Below are positions 22,546 to 33,226 of a stretch of DNA of 64,000 bases, piece by piece. The stretch lies in assembly GCA_037074705.1 (NCBI GenBank), contig CM073594.1:62802509-62866508 (forward strand), given 5' to 3'. The translations under genes and the position numbers were made by a program. The notes beneath the pieces are model-generated. The model ran no database searches. It was not told the DNA's origin and saw only the letters and a program-made list of their open reading frames with translations. Source of the stretch: Zhengitettix transpicula (lineage: Eukaryota; Arthropoda; Insecta; Orthoptera; Tetrigidae). Each line of letters begins with the position of its first letter. Position 1 is the first letter of the stretch.

Positions 22546-23392
22546 TAATTGACTAACTGAGATAATAAACCGTTGAAGAGGTTGAGGGACTGAAATCGGT
22601 TTTTAGACACGAAGAAAAAGATGGACGGGTCCTTGATCGCCAGATGCGTGATCAGATGCACGCCAGATGCTGTCCTTCTACAGTTCATAAAGTCAGCGTC
22701 TCTTACTTTAAATGTATAGACAATACTACAAGACTACAACTGGAGAAAACAATCATAATTCAGAGTAATCAATTCTCTAAATTAAAAAAAAATTATAAAT
22801 CTGTAAATAAAAATATTATTTCTTCTGCTTTTCCTGTTCATTTTTCTACCTTATATAGTCTAGGTTATTTCTTTATTGTCGTTACAAAAGGAACGGCAGA
22901 CATTGCCTTGTAATTTTTTTCCACAGCACGACAATTTTACAAGCAGATAAAAAATATACTTTCTTGGTGCTTGTGATGCATGCGAATTCACACGGAGGAT
23001 CTAAATGAATGGTTTCTACAATATTTAGAAAATAAACACTGCCACTTAATTTACTTTGCAGTAAGGGACACAACACAAGGCTCAAAATGACACAATATTC
23101 GAAAATGATTGCCTTGACTTACTTGTGAAATTGAATTTTAGAGTTCCATCTAAAAACCTCTAGATTGGAATATTCGTCGGCAACGTAGCAACAAAGTAAA
23201 TTATGTGATACACAAAACAAGGAAAATCTCTAGCCATCACATTATAATCATCTAAGTATTTACAGAGTAGCAAATTTCCATTAAGAATTACCACAAGTTA
23301 AAATTTTAAATGCTTTACTTAACTACACGTACTACTCTGCGGTTATCTTTAACGCGTTGTAACTTAACGTAGAACGTTAAAATCAAAACTGC
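22546..23392. other. No gene recognised
   Basis: AT-rich. Short minus-strand ORFs between 22882 and 23085 show no domain. Confidence 0.45.

Positions 23393-23429
<37 letters not shown>
23393..23429. repeat. (AT)n microsatellite replacing a mariner end
   Basis: The TA run directly abuts mariner 1 where its left terminal repeat would be expected. Confidence 0.85.
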
Positions 23430-23431
<2 letters not shown>

Positions 23432-24636
23432 TTTATTTATAAAATATAAATTCTTTATTTATTCTTCCAAATCAATTTCATCCCCTTCAAAGTAATCCCT
23501 GTCCGATAAAACGGACTTTTTCCAACGATTTTTCCAGTCCTCGGAACATTCTGAATAGTCTTTTTCCAGTATAGCCTTCAAGACCTTCTTCAATTCGATT
23601 TTTATCTCCTCAATCGTGTCAAAACGGCGTCCCCGCATTGGCCATTTGAGTTTGCTGAATAGCCAGAAGTCGCACGGAGCCAAATCAGGCGATTACGGTG
23701 GTTGCGGAACGATATGAGTCGAGTTTTTGGCAAAAAAAGTCGCGAAGAACCAATGCAGTATGACCTGGTGCATTATCGTGATGAAGGAACCAAGAGTTGT
23801 TCGCCCTTAATTCCGGCCGTTTCAGACGAATAGCTTCACGAAAACGACGCATAACGCTCAAATAATATTCTTTGTTGACAGTTTGGCCCGGCGGAAGGAA
23901 TTCATAGTGCACCACACCACGATAATCAAAGAAAACTGTCAACATGACCTTGATTTTCGATCGACTTTGCCGTGGTCTTTTCGGTCTTGCTGCACCTTTT
24001 GCACGATATTCGCTGGATTGGTCGGTGGTTTCAGGGTCGTATGCGTAAATCCAAGTCTCGTCTCCAGTAATGATGCATTTAAAGTGGTCCTGATAGTCAG
24101 TCAGCAAAGTCAGACACATCAACGCGACGCTTTGAGCGATTTTGGCACCAATCGAGTCTTGACGGGTCTGAGGCACAAAACATTCTTCAAAATGGTTTGG
24201 GCTGAGCCAAATGATATTTGATTTGAATTTTTGGACGTGGCCCTCGTTGATGGTCGTCCAGAGCGCGGTTCGTCTTCAACGCGATCTCGGCCCTCTTTGA
24301 ACTCGTTGTACCACTTATAAACGTTTATTTGTGCCATAGTTTGATCACCAAAGGCCTTCCGCAACATTTTCAACGTGTCCGCACAAGAATATTCGTTCCG
24401 CAAACAAAATTTGATGCAAGTTCCTTGCTAAACAAAATCACCCATTGGAAAAATCGTAAAATTCACTTTTGGCTGTTTACAAAAACACGTGTAACTCGAA
24501 AATAATTAAACCTTTTAACAAACAGACGCTTGGCAAATTTTATAGACAGTCCTACCAATCGAGGAAAAAAAATACCTACCTTCCCAATACCCGGGATTTT
24601 TAAATGACAATGTCACCTTACTTTTGATCACAGTGG
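23430..24636 (-). mobile_element. Mariner element 1 (irritans-type), left end lost
   Basis: The right end carries the terminal repeat (minus strand: CCACTGTGATCAAAAGTAAG, then gtgac) next to a TA at 24637-24638. The left part aligns with mariner 2 from ttatttataaaatataaatt inward, but its outer terminal repeat is replaced by an AT microsatellite. Without both ends it cannot be mobilised. Confidence 0.85.
23459..24420 (-). pseudogene. Mariner transposase, broken copy
   Basis: The N-terminal part has the helix-turn-helix region (LRNEYSCADTLKMLRKAFGD, KWYNEFKEGR, VEDEPRSGRPST). The catalytic core retains TGDETWIY (first Asp), HHDNAPGHTA (second Asp) and MAPCDFWLFSKLK (third Asp), the spacing of the DD34D mariner class. 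The end, YFEGDEIDLEE, is typical of irritans-type mariners. The frame breaks at least twice: near 24170-24210, where part of the linker is missing, and near 23690. A functional protein is not encoded. It lies between cysteine-rich genes 1 and 2. Confidence 0.9.
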
Positions 24637-24893
24637 TACTCCAAGCGAAGAAAACAAGAAAAACAGAAAGAGAGAGGCAGTGTGAAAGAAACAAGTTAGG
24701 TTAAGGAAACTCCAAAGTTTCGAACAGTACAGAAAAAAATCTGTTCATCAGGGAGAGAACAACGCTCAGACGTTCAACATGAGAGTTCAAACTCATTAGG
24801 GGGGCAGACCTACTAAGTTCTGCCTGGTCCTGTAGTGACACTACCTGTTCCTCTCTGTTTTTCTTGTTTCCTTTGCTTTCTTCCCTTGGAGTA
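24637..24893. repeat. Inverted repeat flanking a ribozyme-like motif
   Basis: tactccaagcgaagaaaac, then aagaaaaacag (24636-24668), is inverted at about 24855-24893 (ctgtttttcttg, ctttcttcccttggagta). The roughly 190-bp interior carries the hammerhead-like core. It lies directly against the mariner 1 target site. Confidence 0.65.
24718..24751 (-). ncRNA. Hammerhead-ribozyme-like core
   Basis: The minus strand reads CTGATGA (the canonical hammerhead box), then ACAG...CTGT pairing strands, TT and CGAAAC. The core bases fit the consensus exactly; helices I and III are not established. Confidence 0.4.
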
Positions 24894-25862
24894 TATCTCT
24901 ACATCTCTCACTGATCTTCTGGACGATCATTCTCGTCATCTCTTTGACCTGCAGAGCACAGTGCGTGAGGGTACAAAGACCAGAAAAGTCTAGAAGACAA
25001 CATTAGATTGACTCTAGTCGTTAAGACTTTTATATTTTTAGAAGTAAATTAATGGTTAGCCTTAAAAGAGCAGTTTTAATTATAAGCACACAGTTGCTGA
25101 TAAAGAAAAGAAAAATATCAGTTTGACCTGCCTCGTTCTTTCAGTTTTTTCTTTTCGTTCCTTTTATTTTCCTTTTTATTTCTCAATTTTTGCTATTCCT
25201 AGACCCGATTAATCTCAATAATAATATTTCACCATTGTCTGGAAATTTGAAATCCAGTAAAACAATATTAATTCAGAATTTTAATATATGGTAGTTTTAG
25301 GAAATTAATTTGTTTACTTTACCTGTTTACTTCTCCATCTTTCTGTCATAATAGATTCAGAGCTTGTATCATCACAGGAATAATATAATCTGTTCATTTA
25401 AACTCCACCGTATTTCAAGTCCTGAGAGATATGGCTCGTCGTGTAAGTCACGCATGCACAAGACGTAGTGAGTACTGTTGTCAGTTGGTAACTCGTCCTA
25501 TTTGATCGTTCTGGAACTACGCAATCTTAAAAATATTCATTATATTCTTAGTAACGGGATATACAGACAGCGGCAAGGTGTCTGTACTTAACATCTCTTA
25601 ACTTTCCAACACATCCTGAACTGAGCTGTTTCCACGCGTCAGGGTTTTGAGAATACTTTTTACATTCCCAAAGTCGTCGTAAGAAACGTTCGTGTTAAAG
25701 TGAGCCCACACTGGACCACTGCTGCTCATCGTATCTTGACAAGACTAGTCATTTCTCTCCAGCTATACATTATTCTTGTTCGCACTAATTACCTCCGACC
25801 AGATGCGTAATGCAATAAGGATAATGAAGAGAGAGAAAATTGATGGATGACCATAGTGCTTT
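24894..25862. other. 3' flank of gene 2, no gene recognised
   Basis: Mixed composition. The string ATGGCTCGTCGT|GTAAGT near 25432 looks like an ATG with a donor on the plus strand, but nothing else supports an exon. Confidence 0.4.
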
Positions 25863-25868
25863 TTTATT
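25863..25868 (-). terminator. Polyadenylation signal AATAAA of gene 2
   Basis: AATAAA on the minus strand lies about 50 nt past the TGA stop of gene 2, a normal distance for the cleavage signal. Confidence 0.65.
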
Positions 25869-25917
25869 TATGTTAATTCACATTCTTACAGTGTTTTAAT
25901 GTGAAGACGACGTTCCT

Positions 25918-26042
25918 TCACACCTCTAGCTCTGGAAAAGTAAAACACCTAGGACAGCAATCGCAAGAGGTCTGGTAAGTTCCGTATTTGCAGCATATTT
26001 TCGGACATGCGGTCTTTGGACATACAGGCGGCTTGGTGCAAG
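25918..26042 (-). CDS. Gene 2 coding exon 3 (module 2 and stop)
   Basis: The acceptor is acattctcaaag|CT. The exon encodes CTKPPVCPKTACPKICC, KYGTYQTSCDCCPRC and FTFPELEV before TGA. Confidence 0.82.
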
Positions 26043-26076
26043 CTTTGAGAATGTAAAAAAGAAAAGATTAAGTAGT

Positions 26077-26126
<50 letters not shown>

Positions 26127-29100
26127 GATTTTTCTAAGAATGTCATACGTACTTTTTCGGACACAAATTGGACAACATTTGCAAGGAGGCGTGACAATGG
26201 TCCCGTTTACACAGTCATCATTCGGACAGATTTTTTTTTTGCACTCAATGCTGTTCACGCAATGACAGTTTTGGTCAGTCTGTGCTCTAGTGACGAACAC
26301 CGTCGTCGCCGCCAACAAGAAGGCGACCAAAAATACTATCTGAAACAGAAAGAGCATATAACAAATAAACCAACCATCCCCAACAAATGATGTCTCGCGT
26401 AACTGTAGCAGAAGCCATGTCAAGAAAAAAATAAAATAATAACCTGGGGTGAACGAAGGACCAGAAGGGGAGGAAAGAACCAAAACACTATTTTTTAACA
26501 GTCTTGTTCTTGAGTAACATCGGTGTAATCACAGAGAGACCTTTAAAGCAACGTTGCTTGATCTTGAGCTGAAATTAACTCCTTTTTAATATTCAATAGA
26601 ATTTGGAAATCTTAACTTAATAAACAATACATCCAATATGTCAGAAAAAAGTATCAATTAAATAAAACAAAAAATTATTTCAAAGCTAAACAAGCAATAC
26701 AGACAATACGTCAGAAAAGTTTATTTATTAATATATAATTTTCAGATTATATCAAATATTAAAGAAACCATTTCAATTCTGCACTTTTTCGTCCCCATTT
26801 ATGGGCATCTTCAGGTAACATACACTTCGAAGTTAGAGGAACAAACATGAATTCAGAGTCATGGTCTTTGTCCTATAACAGTTCCATTCGAAATGTTTTT
26901 TTCTTAAGGAATGAAACAATTAAGTGAATAATAAAGATAGCCAATACAGACAAAAAAAAGGGCAATATAAATACCAAACAACGTTTCTGGAATCCTTTTC
27001 TCATTCGTCAGGTGCTAAGAAGTGCAGTTGTGTTTCTCTAGGCTCTTCTTAGCAAAGGATCCCAGAAACGTTGTGTGGTATTTATATTGCCCTTTTTTTG
27101 TCTGTATTGGCTATCTTTATTATTCACTATTTTCAATCAGACGTAAATATTTTCATTTAAACAATTAAATGTTGTTCTCTTCCTTGAAGTCACATTGACA
27201 GATTTAAATCGGTATCTTACCTGGAAAATGTGGACGAAATTATTATTTTTTTTGTTTTCATTAATGAATTAATCGATTTATATATGCCATATTGGCTGTA
27301 TTTTTCTATTCCTTACTTGTGAGTCACGACCCCGGTTCGCATGTCTGCAACTCTTCTGTAAAACTGATATTTGAGGACTCGACTTTAATTATAGACGAGG
27401 AATATTTTCGGGAAAGTAAGTTTCCTCTTGGTGGTCCGGGATTCTTGGGAGGTTGTGACCACTGATACCTCCCTATTCTTCTTGTCCTTCCAGCAATGAC
27501 AGAGGAACAACTCTCGGACACGTGACTTCAACGCGTTGCAATAACTTTCAAATGACAATGATAATTGTAATACGCCCTTTAGCCATTTCACTATCCTGCT
27601 TCTGATCACGATTTACCCCTTTATTTTTCTTACACAAAGAAAGGAATAACTCCGCCTTCTACTTCTACTTAAAAGAAAGTCTGATTTTAAAAAAAAAAAA
27701 AAAAAAAAAGACTTTTTAATAATCATTTGAAACTAAACGTTATTGATTAATTTTCTGCGGCTTTCAGAAAGTTTATATTTCAAATTTGTTTGCAGTAGAA
27801 TTCCTAAGGATTTAAGGTTTTATTTGATTTATTTATTCCATTAGTCCTCGAATGAAGAAATAGGATAGGCTACGTCATTATATAAAATTACAACATAATC
27901 ACTAAATCTTTGGATTGTATTCTTACGAGTAGGTCCTTGGAATTTCCCAGCAATTATCTTTGTAACTAGTTAGTATCTATAATTTTTCATTTAATTACTA
28001 TCTAAAGTTATATACATAATTTTAATAATAAGTGTATAGATAAGTGAGAAAAATAATTCATGTGCATAATTTTAATATAAAAGATATTTACTTTTACATA
28101 TATTAAAATTATATTGTACTAGCTGCGTGCCCAGGCGTTGCCCGGGTTGTTATTTATCCTATTGGACGCAAAAATCGGCCGGTTATATTTTATTCTCCCC
28201 CACCTCCGCCCTGTGCCGCTCCCACCCCTGCACGTTGCCCGGGTTGTAAAAATTTCATCTCAGCAACATCCATAACCCCGGATTTGATTCCAATCTCGAT
28301 TGTTTTTGTGTTATTTTTAAATATTACCACTCCCCTTAAGGGTGCTCCCCTCCAATCCCGGAACAAGTTGAAAATATACACATACAACGTGTAGAGAAAT
28401 ATTATGAATCTCATTAACCCTGAAATATATTTATTCGACGTAAATATCGGCCAGTTAACATATTTGAAAATTTCAATCCCCGCCCACCCCCGCGCGTTGC
28501 CCAGGTTGTCATAAATAAATTCAGTGATATCCATAATCCCGATTTTAAAACAATCTCGGTTGATTTTTCGTTATTTTAATGTATCTCCCCTCCATCACCC
28601 TCCAAAGAGTGCTCCCCTCCCATGCCAAAAGGGGTTGAAATTATACACAAACAACATCAGTAGAAATACTATCAATCTAATTGACCCTAAAATATTTTTT
28701 CAACGCAAATATCGGTCGTGATTTCATGTTTCAAAATATCCACCCCGGCCTTGCGATTTAAATGGTCAATTGAATGCGATAATTAAATCAGCGACATCCA
28801 TACCCTGGATTTGACTCCAATCTCGGTTGTATTCGCGTTATTTTCTTGTAACCCCTTAGGGTGCTCCTTTCCCGTGCTATAAAGGGTTGAAATTATAATC
28901 AGATAACATCGGTAGAAGCACTTTCAATTTCTTTGACATAAAAAAATATTTCCTCGACTCAAATATCGGCCGTTTTAGAATGTTTGCATATTTCCATCCC
29001 CGTCGACCCCTGCTCCTGGAGGAGTGGCGGACGTTGTCTCACCACCAAACAATCACTCTGCTTTTATTAGATTCATATTTGTGTCCCGATACATAAGCTA

Positions 29101-30293
29101 GGAAGATAATGCAAGTACGTAATAATTTTAGTTTTATTTATTCACTTTGGAAAGGAATACTAAAAAACTAATTTAAAGTTTATTAGTGTTTTCTTCCGCG
29201 AATAGTTTGAGTATTGATGAAAAGAAATTAATATTGTAAACTGACTTTCTGTGTTTATGAGACTAGAACGAATTACGTTGGTAGCCCGAGACTCCTCTGA
29301 ATTATGTAGGATTTCGAAGGAAATTAGGGCTTCGGAATTCATACTTCGAAGTTGTTCTTTGGAATTTCTTAGCAATTACGTCACTGTAACTAATTATATG
29401 AAGGAAAGAAATGTATTCATAAGTGAGAAAAATAATTCATCTGTATTATTTTAATATAAATGAGAAGAAATTAATATAAATGTATACATTAAAATTATGA
29501 ATTCTTTTCTCACTTTTGAGATAATTTTCCCTTAGATTTCCTCAAGTACTCTACTTTTATCATGTGTACAACGGAGTACATAATTTCCATACAATGCCAA
29601 ATTCTTCTAATATCAACTAAATGTTGACGATAAATTAATAAATTTTGCTGTATAATGTTCAAGGAATGCTTAATTTTTTTGTTAATAAATTATGTTGACT
29701 AATTTTGCAGTGTTCATACATTTATTGCAGTCGGATAAGCATAATTGTTAACCAATTAGGATATTAAAGTAAGGTTCAAATAAGGGTTGTTCAAACTAAG
29801 AGTGTGCAAATATTGACACTGGAGTAAGTAATATCTGTAAAACTATAACTGACTTCCTCAAACCTATATAAAAAGATCAGTCGAGTATAAAAATGGAGGG
29901 AAGAGGCAATAATTCTACCAAAGTAAGCGAAAGGTTTCAAATCTCACTTTCTACTTGTGAAAGAAAAACTCCCTGTTCACAAACTCCAATTTAAAATTTT
30001 TCACCTTTTGACTATGGAAAAATTTCTAAATAAAGCAAATATTCCTGGTAATGTATTTACTTCTATACTAAACATTTCAGTGTAAAAAAACTGAAGAATT
30101 GTGTTAATCATGAAAGCATATGTCGGACCTGATTGTCACAAACGGTTTACCCGACGTAATAAAGTTCGAAAGGTATTGTGTTAAAAGTGAGAAAATATAT
30201 ATAGGCCTATATATAACCCTATAATTTAATTAATACTTTATTCAACATCGTTTCAATTTTTTTCCGCACATTGTTTACCTGCTTGAGATACAT
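25918..30293 (-). CDS. Small secreted double-module cysteine-rich protein (gene 2)
   Basis: The exons total 15 + 187 + 125 nt, giving 108 residues. The signal peptide is MYLKQIVFLVAFLLAATT onward. Module 1 (CHCVNSIECKKKIC to CKCCPIC) and module 2 (CTKPPVCPKTAC to CDCCPRC) have nine cysteines each and both end in CxCCxxC, so the protein is an internal duplication. The tail is FTFPELEV. Intron 1 (about 3.9 kb) contains Helitron E and the P4 inverted pair. Intron 2 is only 110 bp and largely (AC)n. It is the same family as genes 1 and 3, a probable extracellular disulfide-rich protein like the chelicerate transglutaminase substrates. An inhibitor role cannot be excluded. Confidence 0.75.
26079..26122. 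repeat. (AC)n microsatellite inside a 110-bp intron
   Basis: About 22 AC units take up 40 percent of intron 2 of gene 2, so length variation would directly change the size of this mini-intron. Confidence 0.95.
26153..26339 (-). CDS. Gene 2 coding exon 2 (signal core and module 1)
   Basis: The acceptor is ctctttctgtttcag|ATA and the donor is AAAA|GTACGT (phase 1). It encodes IVFLVAFLLAATTVF and NCHCVNSIECKKKICPNDDC, then CKCCPICVRK. Choosing this donor gives the split codon A|CT (Thr) and keeps the phase shared by the family. Confidence 0.82.
26787..26814 (-). ncRNA. Hammerhead-ribozyme-like core
   Basis: The minus strand has CTGAAGA, then TGCCCATAAATGGGGA (a CCCAT/ATGGG stem), then CGAAA. 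It lies in intron 1 of gene 2. Confidence 0.4.
26931..27129. mobile_element. Inverted pair of Penelope-like termini (pair P4)
   Basis: Arms of about 75 bp are almost perfect inverses. Left: tgaataataaagatagcc, aatacagacaaaaaaaag, gcaatataaatacc, acaacgtttctgg. Right: ccagaaacgttgtg, ggtatttatattgc, gtctgtattggctat, tttattattca. The spacer is about 50 bp. The minus-strand arm contains CTGACGA...AGAAACG. It lies in intron 1 of gene 2, so the gene 2 pre-mRNA would carry this hairpin. Confidence 0.7.
27130..28118. other. Gene 2 intron 1, no further feature
   Basis: Apart from the poly-A tract, AT-rich sequence with short ORFs only. Confidence 0.4.
27689..27710. repeat. Poly-A tract
   Basis: About 22 A residues, possibly the tail of an unidentified retroposed sequence. 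Confidence 0.8.
28119..29071 (-). mobile_element. Non-autonomous Helitron E with internal tandem repeats
   Basis: Read on the minus strand it starts TCTAATAAAAGCAGAG after A and ends with ...gcacgcagCTAG before T, close to the ends of elements A to C. The interior consists of about four units of 250-275 bp marked by aaat(a)tcggcc, gttgcccgggttgt, gacatccata, atctcggttg and gtgctcccctcc. No helicase ORF. It lies within intron 1 of gene 2. Confidence 0.75.
29072..30278. other. Gene 2 intron 1, distal part
   Basis: AT-rich sequence with no recognised element. Confidence 0.4.
30279..30293 (-). CDS. Gene 2 coding exon 1
   Basis: ATGTATCTCAAGCAG encodes MYLKQ and is followed by donor GTAAAC (phase 0). 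The exon has the same length, phase and final Gln codon as exon 1 of gene 1 (MKWQQ). The donor is slightly non-consensus and the 3.9-kb distance leaves some doubt. Confidence 0.5.
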
Positions 30294-31518
30294 TTTTAGG
30301 CTGTTCCACGTGTCCTAGTCGTCTGCAGTCAGAAGTCCTGAAAATATTTCGAAAACAAGGATGCTGATTACAATTATCTCTTACAATGATACGTGACCGA
30401 ACAATGGCAACACTTATCTACTTGTGTACAAATTTATTTTCTTAATGTACTCATAAAATTACAAATACTCGAATTTTCGTGCCTTGGAGGTCTGTTTTCT
30501 GAAGCAATACTTTCTGATAACAACGTTAGCAAGTACGTCCTGTAACTGCGTCATTTCGGCCTATAGTTTTGGCTTATCAATAATACTTTACTTTAATCAA
30601 TTTTATTGGACTAAAGGTTCAAATTATAGACATTGAACAAAATTTATCATAACATAATTGATCAGAAATATCGCATATTAAAAAAACTGTAAACACTCTA
30701 AATCGGTGTTTACCAGACCCACACACGGCTCCTCTAGATTTCAAAAAGGAAACCCGCCTGCTATGATTTAACTTGTACAAAACATTGAATTTTGAAATTA
30801 TTAAACAATTTAATAATAATTTTTAAAACTTAAAATAATACAAAAAATGATTAATAAAATTATTTTGTACTTCAGTTTGGTCTATATGTTTTCAACATTT
30901 AGTTATATTTTTTCTTCTTAGTAATCTACTCGTGATTTCTTCCTTTTTTTCCTGAACATGTTGTGATTGGGTTTCATTTACGGAAAAATACAAATGTTAA
31001 ACAGAAAAAAAATTCTGGGATTCAGATCTTAATGCAGACAATACTTCCAAAAATTCCATATACTATCATGGGCTGATCTGCAATTGGTCTCCTGTTTAGA
31101 ATGGATACTTGAGACCATGAACACTAGAAGAGAGCAACAATAACGCCACAACTATAATACAAAGGAATAAAACTTACCTGTTGTACGAGGCTTTAAGGAC
31201 CACTAAAGCCAACAAAGGACCAGAGAGGCTTAGCGTTAAAGCATATGATTCTCGACCTCCACATTTCAGAAAACTACAGACAACAGAATCGTAAGTACAT
31301 TAAAAAAACTTTCTATATGCCCATCTGATCTACAGTGTGGAAAAGTTTTTTATTTGAAACAAGACATCAATAGATGAGCTATTGGAATAAGTGTATTGCA
31401 TGTATAAGAATGTGGTTGTTAGTGTATATTTACTGGAATTGTAATTCAATTAGTTAGTAATTCTCTTGACCTGAATGATGCTTGCTTGACATAAAAAGCT
31501 TATTAATATTATTATATA
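30294..31518. other. Upstream region of gene 2
   Basis: Expected to hold the 5' UTR and promoter of gene 2. No convincing TATA box or CpG-rich patch is visible. Confidence 0.35.
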
Positions 31519-31600
31519 ATAAGAAAGATAGCGAAATACAGATAGTGTGGTATTGTTATCAGTTATTTTGTCTGTATTTGGCTGTCTTTCTTATTATTAA
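31519..31600. mobile_element. Compact Penelope-like inverted pair (P5)
   Basis: aataagaaagatagc, gaaatacagata and tgtctgtatttggctg, tctttcttatt are inverses with a very short centre. The words match the outer arms of P3 and P4, but the ribozyme-like core is lost. Confidence 0.5.
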
Positions 31601-32053
31601 TTTTCAATCAAACATAATTATTTCATTATTTTTGTTATATGTTACATAGAAGAGTATCAGAAATATTTAGTTGGTAAAACAGGTTGGGAAACACCGCACT
31701 AAATTCGAATGATACCTAACGTAATATTTATAATCCAATAAATTTTAACCTTTGATATAATTTTTTTAAAGAAATTTAAATCATTTAAGTTTACATTTGT
31801 AATTTTAGTTTCATAATGGTAACATTTATTATTAAATAACAAGAATGTTGAAAAATTATTTCATTTCAAATATTGTATTGTTTTACATTTTAGACAGAAG
31901 AATAAAATAAATAAATGCTATGTAATTATTGTTTGTTCTTTTCAAAATTCAAAGTTCCATTATTTACAAGGCTTATGGCACTCTGATTGTCAATGTTGAG
32001 TGTAACTTTGTTTGGCTGTCCACTCAGTTCTTCAAGAAAGCTCTTCAGAAACA

Positions 32054-32356
32054 TCAAGGTTTTGTAGCTTCAGCAGAAGTGATGTACTCTGCTTCAGTTG
32101 TTGATGTTGCAACAATAGGCTGCCATCTTGATGAGCAGGAGACAGGATCACCATTGTAGAATACAATGAAGCCTGCTTCAGTTTTGCTATTCTCCAGCAT
32201 AATCAGCATCAGAATAACCAACAAAGGCATTCTCCAAGCTTTTGTGTCCAAAAAATAAGATATTTCAGTGCTTTTGGTCCCATTTATGTATCTCAAAGTT
32301 CTTTTTAGGTTTATCAGATCAGCAAGTGTGGGTTTTTCCACATGACGTCCACACAC
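32054..32356 (-). pseudogene. copia RNase H fragment
   Basis: The open stretch carries TLADLINLKRTLRYINGT and the family signature ATSTTEAEYITSAEA, typical of Ty1/copia RNase H. The middle is rearranged relative to the family (the YSDADWA region is missing). It is not expected to be functional. Confidence 0.85.
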
Positions 32357-32959
32357 TCCAACAGTATGAGGCAGGGCATGTTTTGTTCTGGTTGAAAAAT
32401 TTAAAATACTTCCCTCTGCCTCTCAGTGGGAAATGTTATTTCCATCCTCTCAATTTCTGGAACATGAGGATTTTCCACAACAAGAGGTGTTAAAACTGGT
32501 TATGAGTCACTCATACAATATTTTTACTCAACACTATTTGTGTAATCTCCACGGAACAATTTCAGCTTCTGGTCAGAAATTTCAAAATTTATTCCTAAAT
32601 AGTTACATGGATTTTTATCAATATTATCTAGAATTCATTTTTCAAAGTTTCCAAAATTTTCAGCATTTGTGTGGTAGCAGAGCCTGCAATTAAATCATTG
32701 TTGGCAAAAATGGACATGAATATGGAGCGTTTCAGGTTCACAAATATGCATTGCTCAGTCTTAAGGCCAGTGAATTGATGTTTTTTCAAAAACATCTACT
32801 GAGCAGGAGCCTGGCGGAGACTATAGAGTGATTTTTGCAGCTTACAAATTTTAATTCTATCTGAGTAACCTTCTGGTTTGTACTATATGTAAAAACAGTC
32901 TTCACATCAAATTTCATCAGTTTGTAATTTTCTTTTGCAGCATAGGCTATCACCATTCT

Positions 32960-33226
32960 TTAGGGCTTCAATGCTGACAACAGGACTAAAGACATCATTG
33001 TAGTCCACTCCACCTTGCTGCTGACAGCCTCTAACGACAAGGCAAGCTTTGAATCGTCTTTCACTTTGAACACTGATCGACTTGTGAGAATTTTCTTGTG
33101 TTTACCTTCAATGCAGTCTATAAGTTTCCAGGTTTGATTTTCTTTATGAGCCATCTTTTCTACCTCTATAGCTTCTTTCCATCTAGCTGCGTCATCTCCA
33201 GAAATTGCCTCTTCATATGTCAGCAT
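32960..33226 (-). pseudogene. copia reverse transcriptase N-terminal fragment
   Basis: MLTYEEAISGDDAARWKEAI, HKENQTWKLID and SRSVFKVKDD correspond to the conserved start of the copia RT domain. The frame is lost soon after, near SLEAVSSK. Confidence 0.85.

Noticed and set aside
23883..24221. 112-codon plus-strand ORF
   Set aside because: Antisense shadow of the mariner 1 transposase.
25432..25450. Plus-strand first exon ATGGCTCGTCGT before GTAAGT
   Set aside because: Only four codons, with no promoter or partner exon. A chance match to a donor is likely.
25926..26483. Single 185-codon minus-strand ORF as one protein
   Set aside because: It runs from an upstream intron, through exon 2, the AC-repeat intron (poly Val-Cys) and out of frame into exon 3. 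The three-exon model with consistent splice phases explains the cysteine modules better.
27219..27261. Alternative first exon of gene 2 at 27221-27261
   Set aside because: ATG to donor gives phase 2, which does not fit the phase-0 acceptor at 26339.
32242..32693. Plus-strand ORFs of 83 and 86 codons
   Set aside because: Antisense to the decayed copia RNase H and RT.
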